Positions 45,095-54,761 of a DNA stretch of 64,000 nucleotides are shown here, piece after piece; positions within the stretch are counted from its first letter, which is position 1, and each line of letters opens with the position of its first letter. This stretch comes from Nocardioides nematodiphilus (lineage in GTDB: Bacteria > Actinomycetota > Actinomycetes > Propionibacteriales > Nocardioidaceae), in contig NZ_JAIWOY010000007.1 of the NCBI RefSeq assembly GCF_020216525.1, positions 1 through 64,000 of the forward strand. Direction: 5' to 3'. The notes below the pieces were generated by a model, which did not search any database, was not told where the DNA came from, and saw only the letters and a program-made list of their open reading frames with translations. The position numbers and the translations under genes were made by a program.

Positions 45095-45697
45095 GTGAAC
45101 GAGCACGAGCAGGAGCCAGGCCCCAGCGCCGAGGCTGTCCTGGCTGCGGAGCAGGCTGAGGAGCAGGGACTGCTCTTCACCGACGATGTCTCCCCGCTGC
45201 CGAGCGATCTTGGCTACCGCGGTCCGACCGCATGCAACGCTGCCGGTATCACCTACCGACAGCTCGACTACTGGGCGCGCACCGGCCTCATCGAGCCGAG
45301 CGTCCGCGGCGCCAGCGGCTCCGGGTCGCAGCGCCTCTACAGCTTCCGCGACATCCTGATCCTCAAGATCATCAAGCGTCTTCTCGACGCGGGCATCTCG
45401 CTGCAGCAGATCCGTACCGCCGTCGACCACCTGCGTGAGCGCGGCACCGAGGACCTCACCCGCGTCACGCTGATGAGCGACGGCGCCTCGGTCTACGAGT
45501 GCACCAGCAGCGACGAGGTCATCGACCTCCTCCAGGGTGGCCAGGGCGTCTTCGGTATCGCGATCGGCGGGGTCTGGCGCGAGATCGAGGGCAGCCTTGC
45601 GCAGCTCCCGAGCGAGCGCACCGGCGCCGATGGCGACGCGACGCCGTCGGCAGGCGACGAGCTCGCCGCCCGTCGCGCCGCCCGCAGCGCAGGCTGA
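45095..45697 (+). CDS. MerR-family transcriptional regulator (Rv1830-like)
   Basis: This 200-aa regulator has a MerR-type HTH ([64 protein letters not shown] by position 45220-45420) and a C-terminal effector-like part ([37 protein letters not shown]) ending in a disordered Ala-rich tail. No metal ligands are seen. It stands directly before the glycine riboswitch and gcvP, as Rv1830 does near gcvB. GTG 45095 has a GGAGGA site at 45085-45090. It may control itself through the repeat at 44925. Confidence 0.87.
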   Translation: MNEHEQEPGPSAEAVLAAEQAEEQGLLFTDDVSPLPSDLGYRGPTACNAAGITYRQLDYWARTGLIEPSVRGASGSGSQRLYSFRDILILKIIKRLLDAGISLQQIRTAVDHLRERGTEDLTRVTLMSDGASVYECTSSDEVIDLLQGGQGVFGIAIGGVWREIEGSLAQLPSERTGADGDATPSAGDELAARRAARSAG

Positions 45698-45714
45698 TCC
45701 ACCGAAGAACCCGA

Positions 45715-45750
45715 CACAGCCCCGGTACGTCGTCGACGGCCGGGGCTGTG
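45715..45750 (+). terminator. terminator after the second MerR gene
   Basis: CACAGCCCCGG (45715-45725) pairs perfectly with CCGGGGCTGTG (45740-45750) around a 14-nt loop, 18 nt after the MerR stop. It separates that gene from the gcvP transcription unit. Confidence 0.8.
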
Positions 45751-45783
45751 GTGCGTCTCGACGAGCCATCGCGCGAAGCACGC

Positions 45784-45789
45784 TAGACT
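45784..45789 (+). promoter_or_regulatory. -10 hexamer of the gcvP transcript (TAGACT)
   Basis: TAGACT predicts a transcript start near 45796, about 10 nt before the glycine aptamer. A -35 is not clear. Confidence 0.45.
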
Positions 45790-45805
45790 CCGGGTGCCGA
45801 CATCC

Positions 45806-45950
45806 CACGTGGGAGAGCTCGATCGCGAGCGCCGAAGGGGCAATTCCTCCCCGGAACCTCTCAGGCACCAGGACCACGGGGGCTGGCGACTCTGAAGTGC
45901 CACCCGTGTCCGCTGCCGGACGCAAGTGCCGTGACAGAGGGGGAGGACCA
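45806..45950 (+). promoter_or_regulatory. glycine riboswitch of gcvP
   Basis: The conserved glycine-aptamer landmarks appear in order: GTGGGAGAGC, CGCCGAAGGGGCAA, CCTCTCAGGCACCAGGAC, then GACTCTGAAG of the closing region. A second, less conserved part (45885-45950) contains GACAGAGGGGGA and may be a ghost or second aptamer. It lies directly upstream of gcvP. In this family glycine binding usually turns expression of cleavage genes on, so glycine would induce gcvP. The exact borders of the expression platform are not resolved. Confidence 0.9.
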
Positions 45951-45977
45951 CCTATCCGTGCGTCCCCAGGAGCCTTC

Positions 45978-48866
45978 GTGTCCGACCGCCCCACCCTCGC
46001 CGATCTCGACTCCGCGGCTCCGTTCGCGGCCCGCCACATCGGCCTCCGGGACGAGGACGTCTCGACGATGCTCGCCCGCCTCGGCTTCGACTCCCTCGAC
46101 GCGCTCATGGGCTCGGCCGTCCCGGCGGGGATCCGCAGCACCGCCCAGCTCGGCCTCCCGACAGCGCTGAGCGAGGCCCAGGTGGCCTCGCTGGCCCGGG
46201 AGATCGCGGCGACCAACCGGCCCGGCGAGGCCATGATCGGACTCGGGTACCACGGCACCATCACCCCGCCGGTGATCCGGCGCAACCTGCTCGAGGACCC
46301 GAGCTGGTACACCGCGTACACGCCCTACCAGCCGGAGATCTCGCAGGGTCGGCTCGAGGCGCTGCTCAACTTCCAGACCATGGTCGGCGACCTGACCGGG
46401 CTGCCCACCGCGAACGCGTCCCTGCTCGACGAGGGCACCGCCGCAGCCGAGGCCATGACGCTGGTGCGCCGCGCGCGCAAGGGCGCCGCAGGTCCGTTCA
46501 TCGTCGACGCGGACGCGCTGCCCCAGACGATCGACGTCGTCCGTATGCGCGCCGAGGCGATGGGCATCGAGGTCGTCGTCGCTGACCTGTCCGACGGCCT
46601 GCCGCAGGACGTCGTCGACGCGAGTGGCGTGCTCATCCAGTATCCCGGCGCGTCTGGTGCCGTCCGCGACCCGCGCCCGGTGATCGAGGCGGCCCACGAG
46701 CAGGGCGCCCTGGTCGTGGTCGCGGCGGATCTGCTCGCCCTGACCCTGCTCGAGGCGCCCGGCGCGATGGGCGCCGACGTGGTGATCGGGTCGGCCCAGC
46801 GCTTCGGCGTACCGCTGTTCTACGGCGGCCCGCACGCGGGCTTCATGGCCGTGTCCGCCGGGCTCGAGCGGAGCATGCCCGGTCGACTCGTCGGCGTCTC
46901 GATCGACGCCGAGGGACGCCCGGCGTACCGGCTGGCGCTGCAGACCCGGGAGCAGCACATCCGGCGCGACAAGGCGACCTCCAACATCTGCACGGCGCAG
47001 GTCCTGCTCGCGGTCACCGCCTCGATGTACGCCGTCTACCACGGCCCCGAAGGGCTCGCCTCGATCGCGACGCGCACCCACCGCTATGCCGCCGTGATCG
47101 CGGCGGCGCTGCGTGACGCCGGGTTCGCGCTGGCCAGCGAGACGTTCTTCGACACCCTCACCGTCGTGGTGCCGGGTGGCGCCGCGGACGTCGTCGCCAA
47201 GGCCCGCGAGCTCGGTCTGCACCTGCGGCTGGTCGACGCCGACACCGTCGGGCTCTCCACCTCGGAGACGACCACCCGCTCGACGCTGCGCTCGGTGCTC
47301 GCCGCCTTCGGCGTCGCGGCCGAGGTCGACACGCTCGACACGGCGACGGGTGACGCGCTGCCGGAGACCCTGCTCCGCGCGACGCCGTACCTCACCCACG
47401 AGGTGTTCTCCACGCACCACAGCGAGACGCAGATGCTGCGCTACATGGCCCGCCTCGCGAACCGCGACTACGCGCTCGACCGCGGCATGATCCCGCTCGG
47501 GTCGTGCACGATGAAGCTCAACGCGACCAGCGAGATGGAGCCCATCTCGCTGCCCGGCTTCGCCGACCTGCACCCGTTCGTGCCCGCCTCCGACGCGGCC
47601 GGCTACGCCCGGCTCGTCGAGGAGCTCGAGGGCTGGCTCGCCGAGGTCACCGGCTACGACCGGGTCTCGATCCAGCCGAACGCCGGCTCCCAGGGCGAGC
47701 TCGCCGGACTGCTCGCGATCCGCGGCTACCACGCGGCCAACGCCCGGGCCAACGGCGTCGCCAACAACCGCGACGTCTGCCTCATGCCCGCGTCCGCGCA
47801 CGGCACCAACGCCGCCTCCGCGGTGATGGCCGGGATGAAGGTCGTGGTCGTGAAATCCCACGAGGACGGCACCGTCGACCTCGACGACCTGCGCGCACAG
47901 TGCGATGCGCACTCCGCAGATCTCGCCGCGATCATGGTGACCTACCCCTCGACGCACGGGGTCTACGAGGAGGGCATCACCGAGCTGTGCGAGATCGTGC
48001 ACAGCCACGGCGGTCAGGTGTACATCGACGGTGCCAACTTCAACGCGCTGCTCGGCTACGCCAAGCCTGGTGAGTTCGGCGGCGACGTCTCGCACCTCAA
48101 CCTGCACAAGACGTTCTGCATCCCGCACGGCGGCGGTGGTCCGGGCGTCGGGCCGGTGGCCGTGCGCGAGCACCTCGCCCCGTACCTGCCGACGCACGCG
48201 ATGCACCCCGACGCCGCGAAGCGCGAGGGCATCGGCCCGATCTCGGCGGCGCCGTACGGCTCGGCGGGCATCTTGCCGATCTCGTGGGCGTACATCCGTC
48301 TCATGGGTGGCGCGGGTCTGACCCGCGCCACGGCGGTGGCGGTGCTCTCGGCCAACTACATCGCGGCCCGGCTGGGGGAGCACTACCCGGTGCTCTACCG
48401 CGGCGACTCGGGCCTGGTGGCGCACGAGTGCATCCTCGACCTGCGGGCGCTGACCAAGGCGACCGGTGTCTCGGTGGATGATGTGGCCAAGCGACTCATC
48501 GACTACGGCTTCCACGCCCCGACGATGTCGTTCCCGGTGCCCGGCACCCTGATGGTCGAGCCGACCGAGTCGGAGGACCTGGCCGAGCTGGACCGCTTCA
48601 TCGACGCGATGATCGCGATCCGAGGCGAGATCGAGCGCGTCGCCTCGGGCGAGTGCTCGCCGGAGAACTCCGTGCTGCGCGGCGCGCCGCACACCGCGCG
48701 AGCGCTGGTCGGCGAGTGGGACCGGGTCTACAGCCGCGAGGAGGCGGTCTTCCCGCAGGGTGTCGACGTGGACAAGTACTGGCCGCCGGTCGCCCGGATC
48801 GACAACGCGTACGGCGACCGCAACCTGGTCTGCGCGTGCCCGCCGCCGGAGGCCTTCGCCGAGTGA
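45978..48866 (+). CDS. gcvP: glycine dehydrogenase (aminomethyl-transferring), P protein
   Basis: GcvP decarboxylates glycine with pyridoxal phosphate and passes the aminomethyl group to lipoyl-GcvH. This 962-aa protein is of full single-chain type: both halves are present (N-terminal [13 protein letters not shown] and [16 protein letters not shown]-terminal [14 protein letters not shown]). The PLP lysine lies in [21 protein letters not shown] 45978 has AGGAG at 45968-45972 and follows the riboswitch. The gene converges with sbcC. Confidence 0.97.
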   Translation: MSDRPTLADLDSAAPFAARHIGLRDEDVSTMLARLGFDSLDALMGSAVPAGIRSTAQLGLPTALSEAQVASLAREIAATNRPGEAMIGLGYHGTITPPVIRRNLLEDPSWYTAYTPYQPEISQGRLEALLNFQTMVGDLTGLPTANASLLDEGTAAAEAMTLVRRARKGAAGPFIVDADALPQTIDVVRMRAEAMGIEVVVADLSDGLPQDVVDASGVLIQYPGASGAVRDPRPVIEAAHEQGALVVVAADLLALTLLEAPGAMGADVVIGSAQRFGVPLFYGGPHAGFMAVSAGLERSMPGRLVGVSIDAEGRPAYRLALQTREQHIRRDKATSNICTAQVLLAVTASMYAVYHGPEGLASIATRTHRYAAVIAAALRDAGFALASETFFDTLTVVVPGGAADVVAKARELGLHLRLVDADTVGLSTSETTTRSTLRSVLAAFGVAAEVDTLDTATGDALPETLLRATPYLTHEVFSTHHSETQMLRYMARLANRDYALDRGMIPLGSCTMKLNATSEMEPISLPGFADLHPFVPASDAAGYARLVEELEGWLAEVTGYDRVSIQPNAGSQGELAGLLAIRGYHAANARANGVANNRDVCLMPASAHGTNAASAVMAGMKVVVVKSHEDGTVDLDDLRAQCDAHSADLAAIMVTYPSTHGVYEEGITELCEIVHSHGGQVYIDGANFNALLGYAKPGEFGGDVSHLNLHKTFCIPHGGGGPGVGPVAVREHLAPYLPTHAMHPDAAKREGIGPISAAPYGSAGILPISWAYIRLMGGAGLTRATAVAVLSANYIAARLGEHYPVLYRGDSGLVAHECILDLRALTKATGVSVDDVAKRLIDYGFHAPTMSFPVPGTLMVEPTESEDLAELDRFIDAMIAIRGEIERVASGECSPENSVLRGAPHTARALVGEWDRVYSREEAVFPQGVDVDKYWPPVARIDNAYGDRNLVCACPPPEAFAE

Positions 48867-48875
48867 CGTCGAGGG

Positions 48876-48986
48876 GTCACTTCTTGTGGGTCGAGTGTCC
48901 AGGTGATCGGACACTCGACCCGCAGGAGGTGACTCCTCAACCCACAGGAAGTGACCTCTCAACCCGCAGGAAGTGACCTCTCGACC
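48876..48986. repeat. 22-bp direct/inverted repeat array with large hairpin
   Basis: A 25-bp inverted pair (48876-48900 with 48909-48933, 22 exact matches plus three G-T pairs, 8-nt loop) is followed by direct copies of its right arm. Direct units of 22 bp start at 48915, 48937 and 48959, with a 6-bp remnant at 48981; the core reads ACCCGCAGGAAGTGACC with small changes. It fills the gap between convergent gcvP and sbcC and could act as a two-way terminator, but the direct copies are not needed for that. There are no spacers, so it is not CRISPR. Confidence 0.85.
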
Positions 48987-48999
48987 AGGTAGAGGGTCC

Positions 49000-49018
49000 C
49001 CCGCTCGCCGGGAGCGGG
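49000..49018 (-). terminator. sbcC terminator hairpin
   Basis: CCCGCTC (49000-49006) and GAGCGGG (49012-49018) pair around a 5-nt loop, directly after the sbcC stop on the minus strand. No U-run follows. Confidence 0.5.
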
Positions 49019-51937
49019 TCAGCGGAGAGCGAGCGTCGAGCCGCCGCGCGACTTGGTGACCAGCAGCTGGGTCGGGATGCGGTCGCGGAGCTCGGCGACG
49101 TGGCTGACCACGCCGACGACGCGCCCGCCGTCGCGCAGGCCGTCGAGGACCGCCATCACGTCGTCGAGGGTCTCTGCGTCGAGGGAGCCGAAGCCCTCGT
49201 CGACGAAGAGGGTCTCGAGCATGGCGCCGCCGGCCTCCTGGCTGATCACGTCTGCCAGGCCGAGGGCCAGCGCGAGGGAGACGACGAACGTCTCGCCGCC
49301 CGACAGCGTCGCGGGGTCGCGGGACTCGCCGGACCACTCGTCGCGGACCAGGAGCGCCAGGCCGCCGCGGCGGTCACCGGCCGCACGCGAGGCGGTGTGC
49401 TCGAGCTGGTAGCGCTGGTCGGTCATCGTGGTGAGACGCTCGTTGGCGGCCTCGACGACCTGGGTCAGTCGGTAGGCCACGACGTAGGCCGACAGCGACA
49501 TCTGGAGCTGGTTGTCCGCGCTCTTGCCCTCGGCGAAGGCCGCCAGCTGGGTTGCGGTCGCCAGCGCGCCACGCAGCGGCCCCCACGCGGCCAGCGCGTC
49601 GTCGAGCTCCTCGCGCAGCTCCGCCAGCCGCGCCAGCGTCGTCGCGCCGGCGGCCACCGCGGCTTGGGCGCGTCCACGGAGGTCCTGGGCGGTCTCGTGC
49701 GTGGCGAGGAGCGCCGGGAGGTCGGGGAGCGGTTGCGTGCCCACCGTCGCGGCCTGCGGCTCGGCGAGGATCGCGGAGACGACGGCCATCCGACGCTCGT
49801 GGTGCTTGAGCCGCGCCGTGGCAGCCTCGATCTCGGCCGGATCGAGCGCTGCGGCCGCTGCGGACTCTGCGTCCTCGAAGCCGGCCTGTGTCACGGCGTC
49901 CGCCAGGGTGCGCTCGGCCTCGGCGAGGGCCGCCGCGGCGCGGTCGCGGGCGTCGAGTCGCTCGACGAGGGTCGCGGAGGCCTGGGCGGTCCGCTCGCGC
50001 TGGGCGAGCAGGGCGGCGACGGAGTCGGCCCCGGTCTCCTCCAGCGCCTCGGCGAGGACCCGGTCGAGGTCCGCGCACTCGGCAGCGAGGCCCTCGTGCG
50101 TGGTGCGGGCGGCAGCGGCCTGGGCGCTGATCTGGGTGAGCCGCTTGGCGTCGGCCTCGACCGCGCGGGTCGCGGTGCTGAGGGCCGTCTCGGCAGCAGG
50201 TGCTATCGCCGCGAGGCTCTGGGCGGTCGCGAGCTCGGTCGCGACGGCCTCCCGCTCCGCCTCGGGCCCGGCCTGCTCGCGGGTGAACGCCAGGCGGGTG
50301 TCGAGATCCTGGAGCTCGAGGCTGCGCAGGTGCTCGATGGCGCTGGCGTCGTCGGCGGCCTTCTGGGCGGCCTTCTCCGCCTCCGCGTCAGGCGCGTCGG
50401 CCGACGGTGCGGCCTTGTGCGGGTGCTCGTCGGAGCCACACACCGGGCAGCAGGCGCCGACGGCCAATCCTCCGGCGAGCTCGGCGGCCATGCTCTCCAG
50501 ACGGGCGGCACGCACATCGAGGGCGCGCTCGCGAAGCTCGAGCGTGGCGGTCCGCGCGAGCGCGTACGCCTCCTTGGCCTCGGCGACCGCCGTGACCAGA
50601 CGATCGGTCTCGACGTAGGCCCGGGCGCGCACCACGAGAGCCTCCGCACGGCCCGCCGCAGCACGCGCCGACTCGAGGTCCGCGCGCAGCGCGTCGAGAC
50701 GCGCCGGAGCGGCCTCGGCGCGCTCGACGAGCGCGGCGAGCTCGGTGCTCAGCTGGTCGTGGATCGCGGCGGTGCGGGTCGCCTCGGCGGCGACACGGTC
50801 GCGCCGCTGCTCCTGCGGAAGGAGGGCGCGCGCGGCGTCCACGAGGCGGACGTGCTCGCGGTGGGCGGCGGTCGCCTCGACCAGGACGGCGTCGCCCGGC
50901 ACGGCCGCGAGGCAGGCGTCGTGCTGGGCTCGGGCACGGGCGACGAGGGAGCGGACGGGGGTCACCGTGGCTGCGCGACGGGCGGCCTCGACTCGCGCGC
51001 TGTCGAGAGCGACGTCCTCGGCCTCGGCCTCCAGCGCGGCATGCTCGGCAGCCGCGGCGTCGAGGCGCTCGCGCGCCTCGACGAAGGCCCGGGCCTCCTC
51101 GAGAGCAGCGCGCGCGGCGGCCTCCGCAGCGACCGCGTCGCCGGCCGTGGCGCAGCTCGCCAGGTGCTCGTCGTGCAGCCGCTTCTCGATCGTGTCGACC
51201 CAGCCGACCATCTCGCCGTCGCCGGCCGCGAGGCTCAGGTCGCCGAGGTCCCAGTCGTCGGGCAGTGGCGTCTCGGTGGCCTCGCTGACGCGGCTGACGG
51301 CGTCGGCGACACGCTGGTTGAGCGTCTCGCTGCGGCGGCGCAGCTCGATCCGGTGCTCGCGCAGCCAGCGCTCGATGTCGGTGAAGCGCTCGGTGCGGAA
51401 CAGCCGCTGCAGCAGTTGCTTGCGCTCCTCGGACTTCGCGCGCAGGAACGCCTGGAAGCGACCCTGGGGGAGGAGGGCGACCTGGGTGAACTGGAGCAGC
51501 GTCATCCCGAGCAGATCGGTGATGAGGTAACCGGCCTCGTCGAGCCGGGTGGTGTGGGTGACCCATGCCGCGCCGCGCTGCTCCTGGAGCGTGACCGAGG
51601 CCTGCTCGGTGGTGACGCCGTTGCCGCGCTTCTTCGGCCGGTCCCAGGCCGGTGAGCGGCTGATCCGGAAGCGGCGACCGGACAGCGTGGCCTCGAGCAC
51701 GACCCGCGGCGCCACGCCGGGCTCCGCCTGGTCGCAGCGCAGCCGCTTCGCGGCGGCGCGGTCGCCGGGGACGTCACCGTAGAGCGCGAAGCAGACGGCG
51801 TCGAGGACGCTGGTCTTGCCGGCGCCGGTCGGCCCCGAGAGGAGGAACAGGCCGGCCGCGGAGAGCATGTCGAGGTCGACCGAGACGGTGCCGGCGAAGG
51901 GGCCGAAGGCGGTGATCTCGAGGTGGTGCAGACGCAT
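49019..51937 (-). CDS. sbcC: exonuclease SbcC, SMC-like ATPase
   Basis: SbcC with SbcD forms the Mre11/Rad50-type nuclease that opens hairpins and trims DNA ends. This 972-aa protein has Walker A GPTGAGKTS near residue 36, Q-loop segment LPQGRFQAFLRA, long coiled-coil arms, and a zinc-hook CPVCGSDEH (CxxC) in the middle. The C-terminal part holds signature LSGGETFVVSLALALGLAD and Walker B LFVDEGFGSLD. The ATG at 51937 overlaps the sbcD stop (TGATG). Confidence 0.95.
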   Translation of the reverse strand: MRLHHLEITAFGPFAGTVSVDLDMLSAAGLFLLSGPTGAGKTSVLDAVCFALYGDVPGDRAAAKRLRCDQAEPGVAPRVVLEATLSGRRFRISRSPAWDRPKKRGNGVTTEQASVTLQEQRGAAWVTHTTRLDEAGYLITDLLGMTLLQFTQVALLPQGRFQAFLRAKSEERKQLLQRLFRTERFTDIERWLREHRIELRRRSETLNQRVADAVSRVSEATETPLPDDWDLGDLSLAAGDGEMVGWVDTIEKRLHDEHLASCATAGDAVAAEAAARAALEEARAFVEARERLDAAAAEHAALEAEAEDVALDSARVEAARRAATVTPVRSLVARARAQHDACLAAVPGDAVLVEATAAHREHVRLVDAARALLPQEQRRDRVAAEATRTAAIHDQLSTELAALVERAEAAPARLDALRADLESARAAAGRAEALVVRARAYVETDRLVTAVAEAKEAYALARTATLELRERALDVRAARLESMAAELAGGLAVGACCPVCGSDEHPHKAAPSADAPDAEAEKAAQKAADDASAIEHLRSLELQDLDTRLAFTREQAGPEAEREAVATELATAQSLAAIAPAAETALSTATRAVEADAKRLTQISAQAAAARTTHEGLAAECADLDRVLAEALEETGADSVAALLAQRERTAQASATLVERLDARDRAAAALAEAERTLADAVTQAGFEDAESAAAAALDPAEIEAATARLKHHERRMAVVSAILAEPQAATVGTQPLPDLPALLATHETAQDLRGRAQAAVAAGATTLARLAELREELDDALAAWGPLRGALATATQLAAFAEGKSADNQLQMSLSAYVVAYRLTQVVEAANERLTTMTDQRYQLEHTASRAAGDRRGGLALLVRDEWSGESRDPATLSGGETFVVSLALALGLADVISQEAGGAMLETLFVDEGFGSLDAETLDDVMAVLDGLRDGGRVVGVVSHVAELRDRIPTQLLVTKSRGGSTLALR

Positions 51938-53163
51938 CAGAAGAGCACCTCCGCCCACTCGGTCTCCGGCTCGGCGCTCTCGGACGACTCCTCGCTGAGG
52001 TGCATGTCGACCTCGGGATCCTCGCAGCAGGCGTCGACAGCGCGCCCGAGCAGGGCGAGCTCGTCGGCCGAGGCGGAGGCCCCGCGCAGCTCGGCGATGA
52101 AGTCGGCGACCAGGTCGCGGTCGCGTCGCGCGGGCTCGCGCCGGTGCGACAGCCCGCCCACGACGGGTGCGGTGGACTCGAAGCCGAGCATCAGGGTGTG
52201 GGGGAAGCGGCGCCGCAGCCGGTCCATCGCCTGGAGCGGGCGCACGGTGTCGGTGAGCGTCACCTGGAGCCAGGAGCCCTCGTGCTCGGCCAGCGAGGCA
52301 TCGCTGAGCAGCGTCTCCAGGTCGCCGCGCAGGGTCGCCAGCGGCCGGGGGACCGGTGCGTCGATGAACTCGGCGTGGCTCGTCCCGGCGGCGCCCAGCT
52401 CGATCAGCCACGACCCCTTGTGCTGGCGGGCCTCGGAGAAGGAGTAGGCGAGCGGGGAGCCGCTGTAGCGGATGGTGTCGGTCAGGGTGTGTCGCCCGTG
52501 CAGGTGGCCCAGAGCCGCGTACGAGACGCCGTCGAAGACGCTGGTCGGCACGATCGAGACGCCACCGACCGAGATGTCGCGCTCGGAGTCGCTGGCGAGG
52601 TCGCCCGCGTCCTCGACGCGCCCGGCGACGAAGGCGTGGGCGAGCACCACCGAGCGCGCACCGCGGCGATCGGAGAGGTCCGTGCGCACCCGGCGCATCG
52701 CCTCGCCGAGGGCGGCCGCATGGGAGCGCGCAGAGAGCTGCCACGGCTCGCGCACGGTGTCGGGGTCGAGATAGGGGATGCCGTAGACGGCGACCGGGCC
52801 GTGCTCGTCCTCGAGCAGCACCGGCACGTCGACGCGGGAGGCGTCCGTACGGATGAAGACACCGGCCGCGTCGATCAGCTCCGAGCCGAAGCCGAGCCGC
52901 TGGGCGGAGTCGTGATTGCCGCTGGTGAGCACGACCTTCGCCCGCGAGGCGGCGAGCCGGCCGAGCGTCTCCGACGCCAGCCGGACCGCGTCGACCTGCG
53001 GAAGCGCCCGGTCGTAGATGTCGCCTGCGACGACGACCAGGTCGACCCGCTCACGCTCGACCACCTCGAGGAGATGGTCGACGAAGGCACCCTGGTGGGT
53101 GAGCATCCCCTCCCGGTGGAAGGACCTCCCCAGGTGCCAGTCGGAGGTGTGCAGGATCCGCAT
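51937..53163 (-). CDS. sbcD: exonuclease SbcD, Mre11-like nuclease
   Basis: SbcD is the metal-dependent nuclease subunit. This 408-aa protein has the calcineurin-like phosphoesterase motifs HTSDWHLG, VVAGDIYDRA, LTSGNHDS, VLAHAF and LGHLHGRH. A capping domain and a Glu/Ser-rich tail follow. ATG 53163 lies 6 nt after TAAGTT on its strand, so the sbcDC mRNA is probably leaderless. Order sbcD-sbcC with a 1-nt overlap is standard. Confidence 0.95.
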   Translation of the reverse strand: MRILHTSDWHLGRSFHREGMLTHQGAFVDHLLEVVERERVDLVVVAGDIYDRALPQVDAVRLASETLGRLAASRAKVVLTSGNHDSAQRLGFGSELIDAAGVFIRTDASRVDVPVLLEDEHGPVAVYGIPYLDPDTVREPWQLSARSHAAALGEAMRRVRTDLSDRRGARSVVLAHAFVAGRVEDAGDLASDSERDISVGGVSIVPTSVFDGVSYAALGHLHGRHTLTDTIRYSGSPLAYSFSEARQHKGSWLIELGAAGTSHAEFIDAPVPRPLATLRGDLETLLSDASLAEHEGSWLQVTLTDTVRPLQAMDRLRRRFPHTLMLGFESTAPVVGGLSHRREPARRDRDLVADFIAELRGASASADELALLGRAVDACCEDPEVDMHLSEESSESAEPETEWAEVLF

Positions 53164-53169
53164 GCGCCC

Positions 53170-53175
53170 AACTTA
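53170..53175 (-). promoter_or_regulatory. -10 hexamer of sbcDC (TAAGTT)
   Basis: Read on the minus strand, TAAGTT stands 6 nt before the sbcD ATG with no ribosome binding site, the leaderless pattern seen at several genes here. Confidence 0.5.
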
Positions 53176-53283
53176 AAGGCCGCCACCGACAGTTTCCGGG
53201 GGACGCCCCGGGGCGACCGATTAGTTTCGACCCGTACACACGTTTCACCGGTGTCTTCATCCCCGACCACGAAGGACACCACC

Positions 53284-53808
53284 ATGAACGAGCACATCAC
53301 CAGCACCAGCACCGGCCTGGGCACCTGCCTCTGGTTCGACGGCACCGCCCTGCCGGCGGCCGAGCTCTACGCGGCGCTGATCCCGAACTCGAGGATCACG
53401 CACGTCAGCCACTGGAGTCCCGGCATGAACGCCGGCGTCGCCGGTGAGGTGATGACGGTGCTCTTCGAGCTCGACGGCCGGCCGTATCGGGCCCTCAACG
53501 GCGGACCCGGCATCACGCCCAGCGAGGCCTACTCCTTCGATCTCACGGTCGAGACGCAGGAGGAGATCGACCGCTACGTCGCGGCCCTGACGGCCGACGG
53601 CGGCGAGGTGGGGCCGTGCGGCTGGCTCAAGGACCGCTTCGGCTACTCCTGGCAGGTCGTCCCGACCGTGATGGCGGAGCTCGCCGCCGACTCCGACCCC
53701 ACGGTCGCCGCGGCGGTGATCAACGCGATGCTCGGGATGCGCAAGCTGGACATCGCGGCGCTGCAGGCGGCCGCCGACGCGGCCCGCCAGGAGGGCGCCG
53801 CCCGATGA
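53284..53808 (+). CDS. VOC-family (PhnB-like) protein
   Basis: This 174-aa protein is a vicinal-oxygen-chelate fold of the PhnB / 3-demethylubiquinone-methyltransferase-like type: TCLWFDGTALPAAELYAALIPN, RPYRALNGGPGITPSEAYSFDLTVE and CGWLKDRFGYSWQVVP match this subgroup. Metal ligands cannot be assigned with certainty. Such genes often stand beside ECF sigma factors, as here (4-nt overlap), but the biochemical role is unknown. A TAGTTT -10 lies at 53222-53227 and AAGGA before ATG 53284. Confidence 0.85.
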   Translation: MNEHITSTSTGLGTCLWFDGTALPAAELYAALIPNSRITHVSHWSPGMNAGVAGEVMTVLFELDGRPYRALNGGPGITPSEAYSFDLTVETQEEIDRYVAALTADGGEVGPCGWLKDRFGYSWQVVPTVMAELAADSDPTVAAAVINAMLGMRKLDIAALQAAADAARQEGAAR

Positions 53809-54758
53809 GCGTCCTGGACGAGGCCCGGTTCGCCGCGGCCAGCGAGCAGCACCGCCACGAGCTCCGCGTGCACGGCTACCGGATGCTCGGCAGCATCGAG
53901 CAGGCCGAGGACGCGGTGCAGGAGGCGCTGCTCAAGGCGTGGCGGGCCCGGGACTCGTTCGAGGGCGATCCGTCGGCCGGCGTACGGGCCTGGCTCTACC
54001 GGATCCTCACCACCACCTGCCTCGATGTGCTTCGCGCTGCGGGCCGCCGGCCGACCGCGGCCGGCACGATCGACGAGGTGAGCTGGCTCCAGCCCGTCCC
54101 GGACGCGATGCTCGACCAGACGTCGCCCGAGCAGTCGGTCGTACGCCGGGAGACGGTCGAGCTGGCCTACCTCGCCGTGATCCAGCTGCTGCCGGCCCGG
54201 CAGCGTGCGGCGCTCCTGCTGCGCGACGTCGAGGGCTACTCGGCCCAGGAGACCGCGGAGATCCTCGGCGTCTCGGTGCCGGCCGTCACCAGTGCGCTGC
54301 AGCGGGCCCGGGCGACCATCGCCGCGCGGACCGCGGCTCGCGACGCGGACTGGTCGCCGACCGAGATCACCGACGGCGAGCGGCGCCTGCTCGAGGCGTT
54401 CATTGCCGCCCATGAGGCGCAGGACCCGGCTGCAGGCCTGGCGCTCATCCGCGAGGACGTACGCGTCGCGATGCCGCCCAACCCGGGCCTGTTCGTCGGC
54501 CGCGACGCGGTCGCCGGCTTCATGGCCCAGGCCTTCGACCGGACGATCTTCGGGGAGTGGCGGCTGCTGCCGATCGCGGCCAACCGGATGCCCGCCGCCG
54601 CGTCCTACCTGCGGCGCGAGGGGGAGAGCGTCTTCACGCCCTTCAAGATCGACGTGCTGCGGATCGGCGGCGGTCTCATCGCCGAGATGACCACCTTCGA
54701 CGCCTCGCACTTCCGCCGCTTCGGTCTGCCGGAGAGCCTTCCGGTGCAGGAGGGGTGA
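53805..54758 (+). CDS. ECF-type sigma-70 factor with SnoaL-like C-terminal domain
   Basis: This 317-aa protein has sigma region 2 (LRVHGYRMLGSIEQAEDAVQEALLKAWRA by position 53860-53950) and region 4 (LPARQRAALLLRDVEGYSAQETAEILGVSVPAVTSALQRARA), then a C-terminal SnoaL/NTF2-like domain (about 190-317, LLEAFIAAHEAQDPAAGLALIREDVRVAMPP). Extended ECF factors of this type usually have no separate anti-sigma factor; the fused domain sets activity. Its overlap with the VOC gene suggests joint expression. The promoter it recognises is not known. Confidence 0.9.
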   Translation: MSVLDEARFAAASEQHRHELRVHGYRMLGSIEQAEDAVQEALLKAWRARDSFEGDPSAGVRAWLYRILTTTCLDVLRAAGRRPTAAGTIDEVSWLQPVPDAMLDQTSPEQSVVRRETVELAYLAVIQLLPARQRAALLLRDVEGYSAQETAEILGVSVPAVTSALQRARATIAARTAARDADWSPTEITDGERRLLEAFIAAHEAQDPAAGLALIREDVRVAMPPNPGLFVGRDAVAGFMAQAFDRTIFGEWRLLPIAANRMPAAASYLRREGESVFTPFKIDVLRIGGGLIAEMTTFDASHFRRFGLPESLPVQEG

Positions 54759-54761
54759 CCC

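Noticed and set aside
48915-48986. 22-bp repeats as a CRISPR array
   Set aside because: Units abut without spacers, one copy is inverted, and no cas genes are present.
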